Source of the DNA: an uncultured SAR86 cluster bacterium
Lineage (GTDB): Bacteria > Pseudomonadota > Gammaproteobacteria > Magnimaribacterales > D2472
DNA length: 54,723 nucleotides
Assembly (NCBI GenBank): GCA_902628925.1
Contig: CACOPA010000008.1
Coordinates: 1-54,723, forward strand
Direction: 5' to 3'
Shown here: positions 8,841 to 23,727 of the stretch, one piece after another
Layout: every line of letters starts with the position of its first letter
Numbering within the stretch: the first letter of the stretch is position 1
The notes under the pieces: generated by a model
What the model was told of the DNA's origin: nothing
Database searches by the model: none
What the model saw: the letters and a program-made list of their open reading frames with translations, nothing else
Program-made: the position numbers and the translations under genes

Positions 8841-9976
8841 TAAAAATAATTCTTAATTTAGCTCTATTTTTAGTCATATCCAGTTGCTCAATTCTGAATT
8901 TTTGGGCAGATGATGAGGAGAACTTAGAGGAGCCTAGGCCTTTAGTGGATATTCAGCCATCAGTGGAACTGGATAGGTCATGGTCAAGAAATTTTAACTC
9001 TGATAATGAATTAGGTAATTACCGACCAGGTTTTAATGGTGAAATCATTTTAATTACTTCAGAAGAGGGTGAGCTTTTCAGAGTGGATGCCAATAGAGGA
9101 AATATTCTTCAAAAAGATAAATTAAATCATAGCGTTTCTGTATCCAATGCTGTTGGCTTTGGAAAAATTGTATTTGCTGATTCAAAGGGTTCTGTGCATG
9201 CCTATTCGTTGGAAGATTCATCATTTTTATGGTCAAGCAATGTAGGCTCGGAGATACTAGCTTTACCTGCTATTGATGCGAAAGCAGTTATCGTTCATAC
9301 ATCGGGCGGTGAGTTGGTTGCCCTGAATCCTAGTTCAGGTAAAAAGATCTGGACATACCGATCTCAGTTACCCTCTTTAACTGTAAGAGGTAACAGTATT
9401 CCTGTTGTTGAAGATAATTTAGTTTACGCAACATTTGATAATGGAAGAATTGGCGTTTTTGATATCGGAAGTGGTTTTTCTATTTGGGACGGTCCGATCT
9501 CATACAAAGAGGGAACCTCAGAATTAGAAAATTTAATTGATGCAGATTCATCACCAGTTATTGAGGGAGGCTTAGTTTTTGCAACAAACTTTCAGGGAAA
9601 CTTAACAGCATTTGATCCCTCTCAAAGAAGGGCTGTTTGGAGTGCGGATGCATCATCTTTTCATTCTCCTTTGATCATTAAAGGAATAATTATTGTTTTG
9701 AATAATGATGGATCAATTATTTCTTTCTCAGGTCAAACTCTGTCAGAGTCATGGACCAATGAAGAATATCTTAGACGAGGTCTTAGCAATGCTACTGAGC
9801 ATGATGGAAATGTAGTGTTTGGTGACATTGAAGGATATCTTCATGTAATAAATCCTCTAACCGGAAGAACAGTCGGCAGAGAAAAAATTTCAGGTAACCC
9901 AATTCGATATGTTTCCAGCAGAGGAAATCAATTATTCGCATTAGATAGCGAATTAAGAATGTTTGCTTTAAATTAG
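8837..9976 (+). CDS. bamB: Outer-membrane assembly lipoprotein BamB
   Basis: BamB is the beta-propeller lipoprotein of the BAM complex that inserts outer-membrane proteins. A lipoprotein signal peptide ends in the lipobox VISSC with the lipidated Cys at about residue 16. The rest is an eight-bladed PQQ-type propeller, with repeats such as VALNPSSGKKIW, VFDIGSGFSIW, AFDPSQRRAVW and VINPLTGRTVG. Its 379 residues are close to the E. coli length. It sits between yfgM and der as in E. coli. Confidence 0.95.
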   Translation: MIKIILNLALFLVISSCSILNFWADDEENLEEPRPLVDIQPSVELDRSWSRNFNSDNELGNYRPGFNGEIILITSEEGELFRVDANRGNILQKDKLNHSVSVSNAVGFGKIVFADSKGSVHAYSLEDSSFLWSSNVGSEILALPAIDAKAVIVHTSGGELVALNPSSGKKIWTYRSQLPSLTVRGNSIPVVEDNLVYATFDNGRIGVFDIGSGFSIWDGPISYKEGTSELENLIDADSSPVIEGGLVFATNFQGNLTAFDPSQRRAVWSADASSFHSPLIIKGIIIVLNNDGSIISFSGQTLSESWTNEEYLRRGLSNATEHDGNVVFGDIEGYLHVINPLTGRTVGREKISGNPIRYVSSRGNQLFALDSELRMFALN

Positions 9977-9990
9977 AATGAACTGTAATC

Positions 9991-11388
9991 ATGATTTCTT
10001 CGGTAGCAATAATTGGAAAGCCCAACGTAGGCAAATCTTCAATATTTAACAAACTTACCGCCAGTAGGTCAGCAATTGTTTCAAATTTTTCGGGTGTTAC
10101 CAAAGACCGAAACATTGGCTACCTAAAAACATCAACTAAAAAAAAATACCTCATTATCGACACTGGAGGAATTGGCGAAACGGAAGATGATCTTCAAAAC
10201 TCAATTTCTGCACAAGCTTGGTTTGCTGCAGAAGAGAGTAATCTAGTTCTATTTGTTATTGATGGATCTATAGAGCTATCATCAGAAGATCTTGAAATTC
10301 TCTCTAAGCTTAGAAAAAGCAATATAGATTTCAGAGTTGTAATCAATAAAGCAGATATAAAAAAACAATCTGCTGCAAAAAATGACTTAACTAAAAAAGG
10401 GATCAAAGAATTTATTCATGTGAGCGCGGAACACTCCATTGGTTTAGAAGAGTTAATAAATACGATTAAATCTTCTGTTAAACCAACGATTGACTCTCTT
10501 AGTGAAAGTGACAGCATTCAAGTTGCTGTAATTGGAAGACCTAATAGTGGTAAATCTACTTTTGTAAATTCTGTAACCAAAGACAATAGAGTTATTGTTT
10601 CAAATACACCGGGAACCACCATTGATAGTATCGATGTTCCCTTCAAACTAGATGATCAAAACTTTACCCTGATAGATACTGCAGGTATCCGAAAAAAGAA
10701 TAAAAAAGGAAGCAACATTGAATTTTTCTCATACGTAAAAACTATTGAGGCAATTTCTAGATCTCATATTGTTCTAGTATTCATTGATGCAGATCAAAAT
10801 TTGGTTGATCAAGATTTTAAAATCTTAAATTTAGCTAAACTCGAAGGCAAGCCAATCATATTGGTAATAAATAAAATAGATTTAATTTCAAAATCTAATG
10901 AAAAAAAATTATTTGAGGATTTAAATTATAAAAATCCTATTTTAAAAAACATCCAGATAGTAAAAATATCCGCACTGCATTCAAAAGGACTCGATTATTT
11001 ATTTAGAGTTGTCAACGAAACTAATATTAGAGCTGAATCTTCGTTCACGACTTCAAGGCTAAATAAATTATTAGATGAAGCGATTTCAAAAATTAATCAA
11101 CCTTCAAAGAAAGGTAAGTCTATAAAACTAAGATACATTAATTTTGGAGGCAAATACCCAACCACATTCATAATTCACTCTAACTTTTCTAATTCGCAAA
11201 TACCTAATCATTTACGAAGATATTTAATTAATTTTTTTTATGAAAGATTAGACTTAAAGGGCATCGAGTTAAGTTTGCTTTTTAAAAAAGGCAAGAATCC
11301 ATTTGAGGGCAAAAAGAATAAGCTAACTGATCGACAAATTAAAAAGAAAAAAAGGCTTATTAAATTCATAAAAAAATCAAAAAATTAG
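9991..11388 (+). CDS. der: Ribosome assembly GTPase Der (EngA)
   Basis: Der is the double-GTPase required for 50S subunit maturation. Two G domains are visible: the first with GKPNVGKSS, DTGGIGE and NKAD, the second with GRPNSGKST, DTAGIRKK and NKID. A C-terminal KH-like domain follows, ending in a strongly basic tail (KKGKNPFEGKK... KKKKRLIKFIKKSKN). The 465-residue length is normal. The start is ATG 9991, 14 bases after bamB. A 111-base AT-rich gap separates it from sdhC. Confidence 0.97.
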   Translation: MISSVAIIGKPNVGKSSIFNKLTASRSAIVSNFSGVTKDRNIGYLKTSTKKKYLIIDTGGIGETEDDLQNSISAQAWFAAEESNLVLFVIDGSIELSSEDLEILSKLRKSNIDFRVVINKADIKKQSAAKNDLTKKGIKEFIHVSAEHSIGLEELINTIKSSVKPTIDSLSESDSIQVAVIGRPNSGKSTFVNSVTKDNRVIVSNTPGTTIDSIDVPFKLDDQNFTLIDTAGIRKKNKKGSNIEFFSYVKTIEAISRSHIVLVFIDADQNLVDQDFKILNLAKLEGKPIILVINKIDLISKSNEKKLFEDLNYKNPILKNIQIVKISALHSKGLDYLFRVVNETNIRAESSFTTSRLNKLLDEAISKINQPSKKGKSIKLRYINFGGKYPTTFIIHSNFSNSQIPNHLRRYLINFFYERLDLKGIELSLLFKKGKNPFEGKKNKLTDRQIKKKKRLIKFIKKSKN

Positions 11389-11408
11389 GGATTATTTTAT
11401 AAATAAGT

Positions 11409-11472
11409 CGTATAATTAATTATAAGTGATATTAATGTATAAAAAATATTTCAATTAATACGTATAATTAAT
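11409..11472 (+). promoter_or_regulatory. Paired 12-bp direct repeat containing TATAAT upstream of sdhC
   Basis: The gap 11389-11499 before the long sdh-suc block carries CGTATAATTAAT at 11409-11420 and again at 11461-11472, a start-to-start distance of 52 bases. Each copy contains a perfect -10 hexamer TATAAT. No good -35 hexamer is seen at the right distance from either one. They may be tandem promoters or half-sites for a regulator of the TCA-cycle block. The repeat is directly seen; the function is inferred and weak, given the high AT content. Confidence 0.4.
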
Positions 11473-11499
11473 GAATAAGATTTATTAATAAATAAACAA

Positions 11500-11892
11500 A
11501 TGTCCCAAAAAACTATTATTGCTAGGCCAGTAAACATTAATCTTTTTAAGATACGGCTACCAATATCAGCATTAATATCAATAACGCACAGAATATCTGG
11601 CATGTATGCTTTTTTTGTTACACTTCCATTATCAATATTTCTTTTTCGTAATACCTCTTCGGAACTATCTTTTAGTAATGTTAATACATTATTGAAAAAT
11701 AATAATATATTATCAACATTTGTTTACTTTAGCTTTCTTGTTTTTTTGTACCATATCATGACTGGTTTTAGACATTTGCTTATGGATATCCATATAGGTG
11801 AAAATCTCAAAGCTGCAAATGCAAGCGCTTATGCAGTCATTGGCCTTTGGTTATTGGCATCCTTATTTACTTTTTTAAGGTTCGGGTCATGA
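11500..11892 (+). CDS. sdhC: Succinate dehydrogenase cytochrome b556 subunit
   Basis: SdhC is one of the two membrane anchors of complex II and helps form the haem b and ubiquinone site. The 130 residues show the family N-terminus (RPVNINLFKIRLPISALISITHRISG, containing the conserved SxxHRxSG) and three membrane spans. The haem-ligand His lies in TGFRHLLMDIH. It opens the sdhCDAB set. No clear Shine-Dalgarno precedes the ATG at 11500. Its stop overlaps the sdhD start. Confidence 0.95.
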   Translation: MSQKTIIARPVNINLFKIRLPISALISITHRISGMYAFFVTLPLSIFLFRNTSSELSFSNVNTLLKNNNILSTFVYFSFLVFLYHIMTGFRHLLMDIHIGENLKAANASAYAVIGLWLLASLFTFLRFGS

Positions 11893-12248
11893 GTGGTTCA
11901 ACTATCTGGTACGTTCAAAGACTTTCTGCACTTGTAAATTTAATTTACGTTTTTTGGGTTGGTGGTTTTTTTATTCTTAATGAAATAACTTTTGAAAATT
12001 GGTCATTTTTTTCATCAACATTCTTGTTTAAAGCTTCAACATCTTTGGTCATTATCTCAATTATTATCCACTCTTCTATTGGTTTATGGACTGTTGGAAC
12101 AGACTATTTAACTCCGAGAACACTTGGATTTGTTTCAGGTAATTTTGGAAATTATGCTGATTTATTGAGATTAATGTATCAACTTCTTTTTATAACTCTC
12201 TCATTGACATTTACTCTCACAACTTTATATATGATTTGGTGGTTATAA
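11889..12248 (+). CDS. sdhD: Succinate dehydrogenase membrane anchor subunit
   Basis: SdhD is the second membrane anchor of complex II. The 119-residue product starts [20 protein letters not shown], has three hydrophobic spans, and carries the haem-site pattern [16 protein letters not shown] that matches HAWIGMWQVLTDY in E. coli. The ATG at 11889 overlaps the sdhC stop (ATGA) and is preferred. A GTG at 11847 in the same frame would overlap sdhC by 46 bases and add a segment not seen in the family. sdhA follows after one base. Confidence 0.93.
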   Translation: MSGSTIWYVQRLSALVNLIYVFWVGGFFILNEITFENWSFFSSTFLFKASTSLVIISIIIHSSIGLWTVGTDYLTPRTLGFVSGNFGNYADLLRLMYQLLFITLSLTFTLTTLYMIWWL

Positions 12249-12249
12249 A

Positions 12250-14037
12250 ATGGTTGGTCATTTAAATAAAGATAATATACATACATTAGAATTCGATGCC
12301 TTAATTGTTGGTGGCGGTGGTTCCGGTATGCGCACATCCCTTGAGCTTGCCAAATCTGGACTTAAGACAGCTGTTGTATCAAAAGTTTTTCCAACAAGAT
12401 CTCATACAGTTTCTGCTCAAGGTGGAATTACATGTGCTATACAAAGTGCTGATCCACATGATGATTGGAGATGGCATATGTTTGATACTGTCAAAGGTTC
12501 TGACTACATTGGTGATCAAGATGCTATTGAATATATGTGTTCTGAGGGGCCTAAGGCTGTTTTTGAGTTAGAGCACATGGGTTTACCTTTTTCGAGGTTT
12601 GAAAATGGGCGTATCTATCAAAGACCATTTGGCGGGCAGTCAAAGGATTTTGGAAATGGAGGACAGGCATCAAGAACCTGTGCCGCAGCAGATAGAACAG
12701 GTCATGCTCTTCTTCATACTCTTTATCAAAATAATGTTAAGGAAGGCGCAAACTTTTTAAATGAATGGTTTGCTGTTGACTTGGTTAAAAACAAATTCAA
12801 TGAGATAACAGGTGTAATTGCTTTTTCAATAGAGTCAGGTGAGGTCGCATATCTTAAATCTCGTGCAACTGTTCTTGCAACAGGTGGAGCTGGAAGGATT
12901 TATGCTTCAACTACAAATGCTCTAATTAATACAGGTGATGGATTAGGAATGTCACTAAGGGCAGGTTTTCCAGCACAAGATATGGAGATGTGGCAATTCC
13001 ATCCAACAGGTATTCATGGTGCAGGCTCTCTCGTCACAGAAGGTTGTAGAGGAGAGGGTGGCTATCTAATAAATGCTGATGGAGAGAGATTCATGGAAAG
13101 ATATGCTCCTAATGCAAAAGATCTAGCTGGTAGAGATGTTGTTGCTCGGTCGATGGTACTAGAAATACTTGAAGGTAGAGGATGCGGTCCCAATAAGGAT
13201 CACGTTTTGTTGAAACTGGACCACTTAGGTGAGGAGATTTTAAATGCAAAGCTTCCAGGTATTTGTGAACTCTCAAAAACATTTGCTGGGGTAGATCCTG
13301 TCTACAAACCCATTCCAGTTGTGCCAACTTGCCACTACATGATGGGAGGAACCCCAACAAATATTCATGGCCAAGCATTCTCATCTGAAAATGAAGTTGA
13401 TAATGAGATTCCAGGTCTATTCTCAGTCGGCGAGGCAGCCTGCGTTAGTGTACATGGTGCAAATAGGCTAGGAGGAAACTCATTACTGGATCTTGTCGTT
13501 TTTGGAAGAGCTGCAGGACTTCATATTAACGAAGATTTAAAATCTGGTGGTGGCGTAGAAGAAGCTAACATTGATGATATTGAATCAGCACTTTACAGAC
13601 TTAATAAGCTTAATGAATCTAATTCTGGCTTTGAAGTAGCTGAAGTTAAAAGGGAACTTCAAGAAGTAATGCAGAATTACTTTGGAGTCTTCAGGCGCGG
13701 TGAGTTTATGGAAAAAGGAGTCCAGGCTCTTGTAGAAATAAGAGATAAGTGTGACAACCTGCATCTACATGACAAGAGTGACTCCTTTAATACAAACCGA
13801 GTAGAGGCATTAGAGCTTCAGAATTTGCTTGAAGTTGCTGAAGCCACAGCAATTTCCTCCCTCAAGCGAAATGAGAGCCGTGGAGCACATGCTAGGGATG
13901 ATTTTCCTGAAAGAGATGATGAAAATTGGCTTTGTCATTCTCTATATGATCCTATTAATAAAGATTTAAAAAAGAGACAAGTTAATTTTGAACCTAAAAC
14001 AATGGAAGCTTTCCCTCCGAAGGTCAGGGCCTATTAG
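12250..14037 (+). CDS. sdhA: Succinate dehydrogenase flavoprotein subunit
   Basis: SdhA oxidises succinate to fumarate using covalently bound FAD. The dinucleotide-binding GGGGSG motif is at about residues 21-26. H52 in [11 protein letters not shown] is the histidine that links to FAD. Substrate-site text [15 protein letters not shown] and [14 protein letters not shown] is intact. The C-terminal [14 protein letters not shown] is the usual family motif. At 595 residues it has normal length. The start is the ATG at 12250, one base after sdhD. Confidence 0.98.
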   Translation: MVGHLNKDNIHTLEFDALIVGGGGSGMRTSLELAKSGLKTAVVSKVFPTRSHTVSAQGGITCAIQSADPHDDWRWHMFDTVKGSDYIGDQDAIEYMCSEGPKAVFELEHMGLPFSRFENGRIYQRPFGGQSKDFGNGGQASRTCAAADRTGHALLHTLYQNNVKEGANFLNEWFAVDLVKNKFNEITGVIAFSIESGEVAYLKSRATVLATGGAGRIYASTTNALINTGDGLGMSLRAGFPAQDMEMWQFHPTGIHGAGSLVTEGCRGEGGYLINADGERFMERYAPNAKDLAGRDVVARSMVLEILEGRGCGPNKDHVLLKLDHLGEEILNAKLPGICELSKTFAGVDPVYKPIPVVPTCHYMMGGTPTNIHGQAFSSENEVDNEIPGLFSVGEAACVSVHGANRLGGNSLLDLVVFGRAAGLHINEDLKSGGGVEEANIDDIESALYRLNKLNESNSGFEVAEVKRELQEVMQNYFGVFRRGEFMEKGVQALVEIRDKCDNLHLHDKSDSFNTNRVEALELQNLLEVAEATAISSLKRNESRGAHARDDFPERDDENWLCHSLYDPINKDLKKRQVNFEPKTMEAFPPKVRAY

Positions 14038-14052
14038 CACATAGGATTAGAG

Positions 14053-14799
14053 ATGATTGAAGTAAATATTTATAGATTTAATCCTGAGACTGATAAATTC
14101 CCTTACATGCAGAAGTTTAACTTTGAGATGCCTGATCGAGACATCATGGTTCTTGAGCTATTAAACTCTCTCAAAGAATCTGATCCCACTATTTCTTACA
14201 GAAGATCCTGTCGAGAGGGTGTATGTGGCTCAGATGGGATGAGTATTAATGGTAAAAATGGACTCGCTTGTATTACTCCAGTTTCAGAAGTTATTAAAGG
14301 CAATAAGCTTGAGTTAAGACCTTTGCCAGGACTCCCTGTTGTTAGAGATCTGGTGGTTGATATGACAGAGTTTTATGCACAATACGAAAAGATAAAACCC
14401 TTTTTACAAAGTGATACACCTCCACCCAATCAAGAGCGTCTTCAATCTCCAAGTGATCGTGATAAGCTTGATGGTTTATATGAATGTATTTTATGTGCAT
14501 GTTGTTCAACCAGCTGTCCTTCATTTTGGTGGAATCCAGATAAGTTTGTTGGTCCTGCCGCATTGCTCCAAGCCTATCGATTTATAGCCGATACCCGAGA
14601 CACCCGAACCGAAGAGAGATTAGAGTCATTATCAGATCCGTTTAGCGTTTACCGATGTCATGGAATTATGAACTGTGTAAGTGTCTGCCCAAAAGGTCTT
14701 AATCCCAATAAAGCTATTGGAGAAATTAAATCAATGCTTCTTACCAATAAACGTCATGAGGCTGAGATTATTGCATCCGATGGAGGTGGTCGTAGTTAG
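14053..14799 (+). CDS. sdhB: Succinate dehydrogenase iron-sulfur subunit
   Basis: SdhB carries electrons from FAD to quinone through 2Fe-2S, 4Fe-4S and 3Fe-4S clusters. The N-terminal ferredoxin ligands are in SCREGVCGSDG and LAC. The 4Fe-4S and 3Fe-4S ligands are in CILCACCSTSCP, CHGIMNCVSVCPKGLNP. In the 3Fe-4S motif the residue pattern is that of true complex II. Length 248 is normal. Its TAG stop abuts the sucA ATG with no gap, so the two are probably coupled. Confidence 0.98.
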   Translation: MIEVNIYRFNPETDKFPYMQKFNFEMPDRDIMVLELLNSLKESDPTISYRRSCREGVCGSDGMSINGKNGLACITPVSEVIKGNKLELRPLPGLPVVRDLVVDMTEFYAQYEKIKPFLQSDTPPPNQERLQSPSDRDKLDGLYECILCACCSTSCPSFWWNPDKFVGPAALLQAYRFIADTRDTRTEERLESLSDPFSVYRCHGIMNCVSVCPKGLNPNKAIGEIKSMLLTNKRHEAEIIASDGGGRS

Positions 14800-17612
14800 A
14801 TGAGCAGCATGGGGGAGTTTTGGTCAAGTTCGCATACTGCAGGAGGAAATGGCTCCTATTTAGAGGGTCTATTTGAATCTTACTTAGAAGATCCAGCTAG
14901 CGTTCCAGAAGATTGGAAAAATTATTTTGATAGTCTTCCAAGCAATCCCTCAGGTACAGATGCCTCACATGCGAAAGTCATTGAAAGGTTTAGAAACTAT
15001 AAAAGTAAAGTACCTTCATCTGTAAAACCGATCAATGAAAAACAAATAAGAGTTCTTCAGTTAATACAGTCTTACAGAAATAGAGGTCATATGAAATCCT
15101 CTTTGGACCCTTTAAACCTTCAAGAGCATGTTCGATGTGAAGACTTAACTCTTGAATATCATGGTCTTAATCAAGCAGATCTAGAAAGCGTTTTTCAAAC
15201 AGATACCCTTAATATAGCAAAAGACAGCGCAACTCTGTCTGAGATAATTGAATCACTCGAAAGAATTTACTGTAATACACTAGGTATTGAATACAACTAC
15301 ATTACTAATGAAGTTGAGAGGAAGTGGTTTCAATCTAGATTGGAGCCTGGCGTAGGAAAAACAAAGTTCTCAAATGAAGAAAGGATTTATATTCTTAAAC
15401 GGCTTGGTGCTGCTGATGGCCTAGCAAAGTTTTTAGCATCAAGGTATCCAGGAATGAAAAGATTTGGGATTGAGGGTGCTGAATCATTGATACCTCTCAT
15501 TGATGGCCTAATTCAAAATACTGGAATTTTTGGTGCTCAACAAATATGTTTTGGAATGGCTCACAGGGGTAGGCTTAACTTATTGGTAAATGTTTTAGGA
15601 AAGTCACCCAAAGACTTATTTATTGAGTTTGAGGAAGGTTATGAGCTAACCGGAGATAATACTGGAGATGTTAAATATCATTTAGGTGTCTCATCAAATA
15701 TATTAACTCCTAATGGTGAGGTCCATGTTTCTTTGAACAACAACCCATCTCACTTGGAAATTATTAACCCTGTAATACTAGGCTCAGTTAGGGCAAGACA
15801 AGATCGCTTGCTGGATACTGAAAGAGAGAAAGTAATACCAATCTTGATACATGGTGATGCATCTTTTTCTGGTCAGGGCGTGGTGATGGAGTCGCTACAA
15901 ATGTCACAGACCAGAGCATATGGAGTCGGTGGAACTATTCATGTAATTGTTAACAATCAGATCGGCTTTACAACATCCAACAAAGAGGATGCAAGATCAA
16001 CACATTATTCAACTGACGTAGCTAAAATGATTGAGGCTCCAATCCTGCATGTCAATGCTGATGATCCTGAGATGGTGGTATTTGCATCAAAACTTGCTTG
16101 CGAGTACAGACATACCTTTAAAAAGGACGTTGTTATAGATATGGTCTGTTTCAGGCGAAGAGGTCATAACGAAACTGATGATCCATCCCAGACGCAACCA
16201 AAAATGTATCAAGCTGTTGCATCGCATCCTGGAATTAAAAAGCTTTATCAAGATCGTCTCATCGAAGATAACGTGATAACTCTTGATGAATGTAAAAACT
16301 TTGAGAAAAAATATAGAGAAACTATCGAACAAGGAGAGTCTGTTGCACATAACCTTGCTACAGAACCTAATGAATCAATGTGGTTTGATTGGAATCCATA
16401 CATGAATCAAGAATGGTGGGATTTTGCGGATACTAAATTTAACCCAAAAAAATTCGCTGAACTTGGCTCCATAATTTCATCAATTCCCGAAAGCTTTGAA
16501 CTCCAAAAACCAGTAACAAAACTTTTTGAAGATAGACAAAAAATGAATAGCGGAGAAGCTAAGATTAATTGGGGTTTCGCTGAAATAATGGCGTATGCAA
16601 CTTTACTACATGAAGGCTATCCAGTAAGACTTACTGGTCAGGATGTTAGGAGGGGTACTTTTTCTCATCGCCATGCTGTTGTCCATAATAAAAAAGATGG
16701 AAATGCAGAGATGCCATTATTACAAATTGCGAATGAGTCACAAACAAATTTAGAAATTTATGATTCTTTATTATCTGAGGAAGCTGTCTTGGGATTTGAG
16801 TATGGATATTCTGCAACATGGCCATCAGGACTTGTTATTTGGGAGGCTCAATTTGGTGACTTTGCTAATGGGGCTCAAGTAGTTATTGATCAATTCATAG
16901 TATCTGCTGAGCATAAGTGGGAAAGATTATCTGGCTTGGTTATGCTTTTACCTCATGGATATGAGGGTCAAGGTCCAGAGCACAGCTCAGCTAGGCTTGA
17001 AAGATTCCTCCAGCTTTGTGCCTTCAAAAATATACAAGTTTGTGTCCCGAGTACTCCGTCACAAATATTTCATCTTTTAAGACAACAGGCAAAAAGAAAT
17101 TTGAGGAAGCCTCTTATAATTTTTTCACCTAAAAGCTTACTTCGAAATCCTGATGCTGTTTCTACTCTTGAGGATCTGACTAACGGCTCTTACGAGCTTG
17201 TCATTAATGATGGTGATGATGAGGAATCAGAAATCAAAAAGGTGGTTATGTGTTCTGGAAAACTTTACTACGATTTAAAAACAAAGCAGCGAGAAGTTGA
17301 AGATAAAACTACTGCTCTCATAAGGATTGAACAACTTTATCCATTTCCATACGACGAGCTTGAGAATGCTATAAAGAAATACCCTAATGTATCTGAATTT
17401 ATATGGGCTCAAGAAGAGCCGGCCAATCAAGGAGCATGGTTTAGTCATCGCCATCGCATACAAAGGGTTCTTGACAGATTAAAGAAAAATTTCATCATTG
17501 ATTTAAGAAGCAGGCCGGCTGCTGCTGCACCTGCAGTAGGTTTAAATAAACTTCATGTTAAACAGCAACAAGAGCTAGTAAATCAAGTATTTAGTGTTTC
17601 GGAGAAAATAAA

Positions 17613-17616
<4 letters not shown>
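14800..17616 (+). CDS. sucA: 2-oxoglutarate dehydrogenase E1 component
   Basis: SucA is the thiamine-diphosphate decarboxylase of the 2-oxoglutarate dehydrogenase complex. The 938-residue product has the family N-terminus ([21 protein letters not shown]), which docks E2, then [13 protein letters not shown] and the ThDP/Mg motif around [10 protein letters not shown] to [21 protein letters not shown] and the transketolase-like C-terminal half with [20 protein letters not shown] follow. It starts directly after sdhB and its stop overlaps sucB by four bases. Confidence 0.98.
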
Positions 17617-21470
<3,854 letters not shown>

Positions 21471-21474
<4 letters not shown>

Positions 21475-22340
21475 GTATTTTGGTAAATGATCAGACAAGG
21501 GTATTAGTTCAAGGATTTACCGGCTCCCAGGCTACATTACACTCAGAACAGTCCATTGAATATGGGACCAACATAGTTGGCGGAGTAACCCCTGGCAAAG
21601 GAGGAACGATCCATTTAAACAAGCCAGTATTCAACAGTGTTGCAGATGCAGTCAAAGCCGAGGAACCAAATGCAGCACTAATTTTTGTACCAGCTCCTTT
21701 TTGCAAAGATTCTATTTTAGAAGCAGCCGATTCAGGTATAGAGTTGATCATTTGCATTACTGAAGGTGTGCCAACGCTTGATATGTTGATTGTGAAGAAA
21801 AAAATTGATCAGGTTGGATTGCGATTAATTGGACCTAATTGCCCAGGTATCATTACTCCCAATGAGGCAAAGCTTGGAATTATGCCGGGCAGCATCCATA
21901 AAAAGGGTAAAGTTGGCATCATTTCTAGGTCAGGAACTTTAACCTATGAGGCTGTAAAACAAACAACGGACCTTGGTTTTGGACAAAGCTCTTGCGTAGG
22001 GATCGGCGGTGACCCCATTCCAGGATCTTCCTTTATTGATATGTTGGAATTATTCAATGACGATGAGGAAACAGAAGCAATAGTCATGGTAGGTGAAATT
22101 GGAGGATCGGCTGAAGAGGATGCAGCAGATTATATTAAAGATAATGTTAGCAAACCGGTTATTTCATACATTGCTGGTCAGACAGCTCCTGCTGGAAAAA
22201 GGATGGGACATGCTGGTGCCATAATTGCAGGTGGCAAAGGAACAGCTGCAGATAAGATTTCTAAACTTCAAGAAAGTGGTGTCCACATTGCTGAGAGCTT
22301 GTTGCACATTGGTGAGACTGTCAAAAAGGTAATTGGTTAA
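21471..22340 (+). CDS. sucD: Succinyl-CoA synthetase, alpha subunit
   Basis: SucD binds CoA and carries the transient phosphohistidine. The 289 residues start with [19 protein letters not shown] and include [16 protein letters not shown], and H247 in [10 protein letters not shown]. It ends the sdh-suc block. The TAA stop shares bases with the stop of the convergent MATE gene (overlap 22337-22340), and no intrinsic terminator is visible between them. Confidence 0.98.
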
Positions 22341-23665
22341 GAAATTTTTCTTAGCCGATTAATCAACAAGACTGCTGCAATAGTTAAACCAACTATCATA
22401 CCTATCCATACGCCTCCAGCTCCCATAGGCTCATTAATTCCGTAATAAGTCAGGTAGTACCCAATGGGTAATCCAAAGATCCAATAAGCAACACCTAGGA
22501 AGATCATTGGGATAAAAGTATCTTTATATCCTCTCAGGCTTCCAAGTGCTCCCATTTGCATTCCGTCAGGCAATTGAAATATGGCAGCAAATATCAATAG
22601 GTTAACTGCAGCAGCAAATACTGCCTTTTCAGTGGTGAAAAGGTTTACTAAGACATCCGTAAACAACAAGATTAATGAAACATTTATCAAGGCACCAATC
22701 AAACAAAGCCCTACAGAAAAGAATGAGGCAATTTTCGCTCCGTTTAAATTATTAGCTCCAAGAAGGTTTCCAACCCTTGTCGCAGATGCCAGTCCAATAG
22801 AGAGAGGCATCATGAAGAAAAAGCTTGCAATAGAGAGAGCTACAGCATGGCTTGCAACCACAACATCACCTAAGGGACCTAGAATAATTGCAGCTCCAGA
22901 GAACATACTGAGTTCAACAAAAATTCCTATACCAATTGGAATACCGAGTGCCATCAATTCTTTAAGTGTGGAAAGTTTGGGAAACTTCATTTCATTAAAA
23001 ATTTTAATTTCTTTGAATGGATTACCTTTTTGAATCACGATCGTCATACAAATCAGCATCACAATAGAAACAAATGAAGTTGCTAGCCCACATCCAACAC
23101 CCCCCAGTTTCGGTAAACCAAAATACCCATTGACCAAAATAATATCTAATGGAATATTGACTAACATCCCAATGAAAGCGACCCAAAAAACCGGTCTCGT
23201 TTGGGTGATTCCCTCACTAAAACACCTAAGAGCAGTAAATAATACAATGGCTGTTGCCCCAATCGACAATGCACTTAAATATCCAAAAGTTACCTCAAGG
23301 ATCTCCTTATCAATTGATGAGAATCTTAGTAATGATCCAGCCAGTGGATAGGCAAGCGTAAGAATTAAGCCAACTCCCATTGCTATCCAAATCACCTCTT
23401 TCATTTTTAATGAAATATCTTTTATTCGTTTGGCACCAAATAAATGCGCAACGATTGGCGTAATTGCAAACATTAATCCGCTGAGCGCAAAAAAAAGTGG
23501 ATTTGCTACAGAAGATCCAATGGCTACACCGGATAACTCTACCGCTCCTGCTCGCCCAGCAACAATGGTATCTGTGAGACCCATTGCAGCATAGGAAGCT
23601 TGGCTCCCATAAATTGGAATACCTAGTTTAAGGAATTGTTTTAATTCTTTTAGGTAATCTTTCAA
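22337..23665 (-). CDS. MATE family multidrug/Na+ (or H+) antiporter
   Basis: This is a twelve-span inner-membrane exporter of the MATE family (NorM/MdtK-like). The 442-residue text has twin MATE halves, with the family pattern in [21 protein letters not shown] followed by AGRAG near the N-terminus and [22 protein letters not shown] at the second half. The apparent start is TTG (complement of 23663-23665), and no ATG in frame is nearby. The substrate cannot be told from sequence. It is transcribed towards sucD and away from the acyltransferase. Confidence 0.9.
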   Translation of the reverse strand: MKDYLKELKQFLKLGIPIYGSQASYAAMGLTDTIVAGRAGAVELSGVAIGSSVANPLFFALSGLMFAITPIVAHLFGAKRIKDISLKMKEVIWIAMGVGLILTLAYPLAGSLLRFSSIDKEILEVTFGYLSALSIGATAIVLFTALRCFSEGITQTRPVFWVAFIGMLVNIPLDIILVNGYFGLPKLGGVGCGLATSFVSIVMLICMTIVIQKGNPFKEIKIFNEMKFPKLSTLKELMALGIPIGIGIFVELSMFSGAAIILGPLGDVVVASHAVALSIASFFFMMPLSIGLASATRVGNLLGANNLNGAKIASFFSVGLCLIGALINVSLILLFTDVLVNLFTTEKAVFAAAVNLLIFAAIFQLPDGMQMGALGSLRGYKDTFIPMIFLGVAYWIFGLPIGYYLTYYGINEPMGAGGVWIGMIVGLTIAAVLLINRLRKIS

Positions 23666-23727
23666 ATCAGTTTGCTCATAAAAATATGAATTGTATGATA
23701 CTCATATGTTGGTAATGGGAGAAGTAT

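Noticed and set aside
11847..11888. GTG 11847 as the start of sdhD
   Set aside because: It overlaps sdhC by 46 bases and adds a segment outside the family. ATG 11889 in an ATGA overlap is the natural start.
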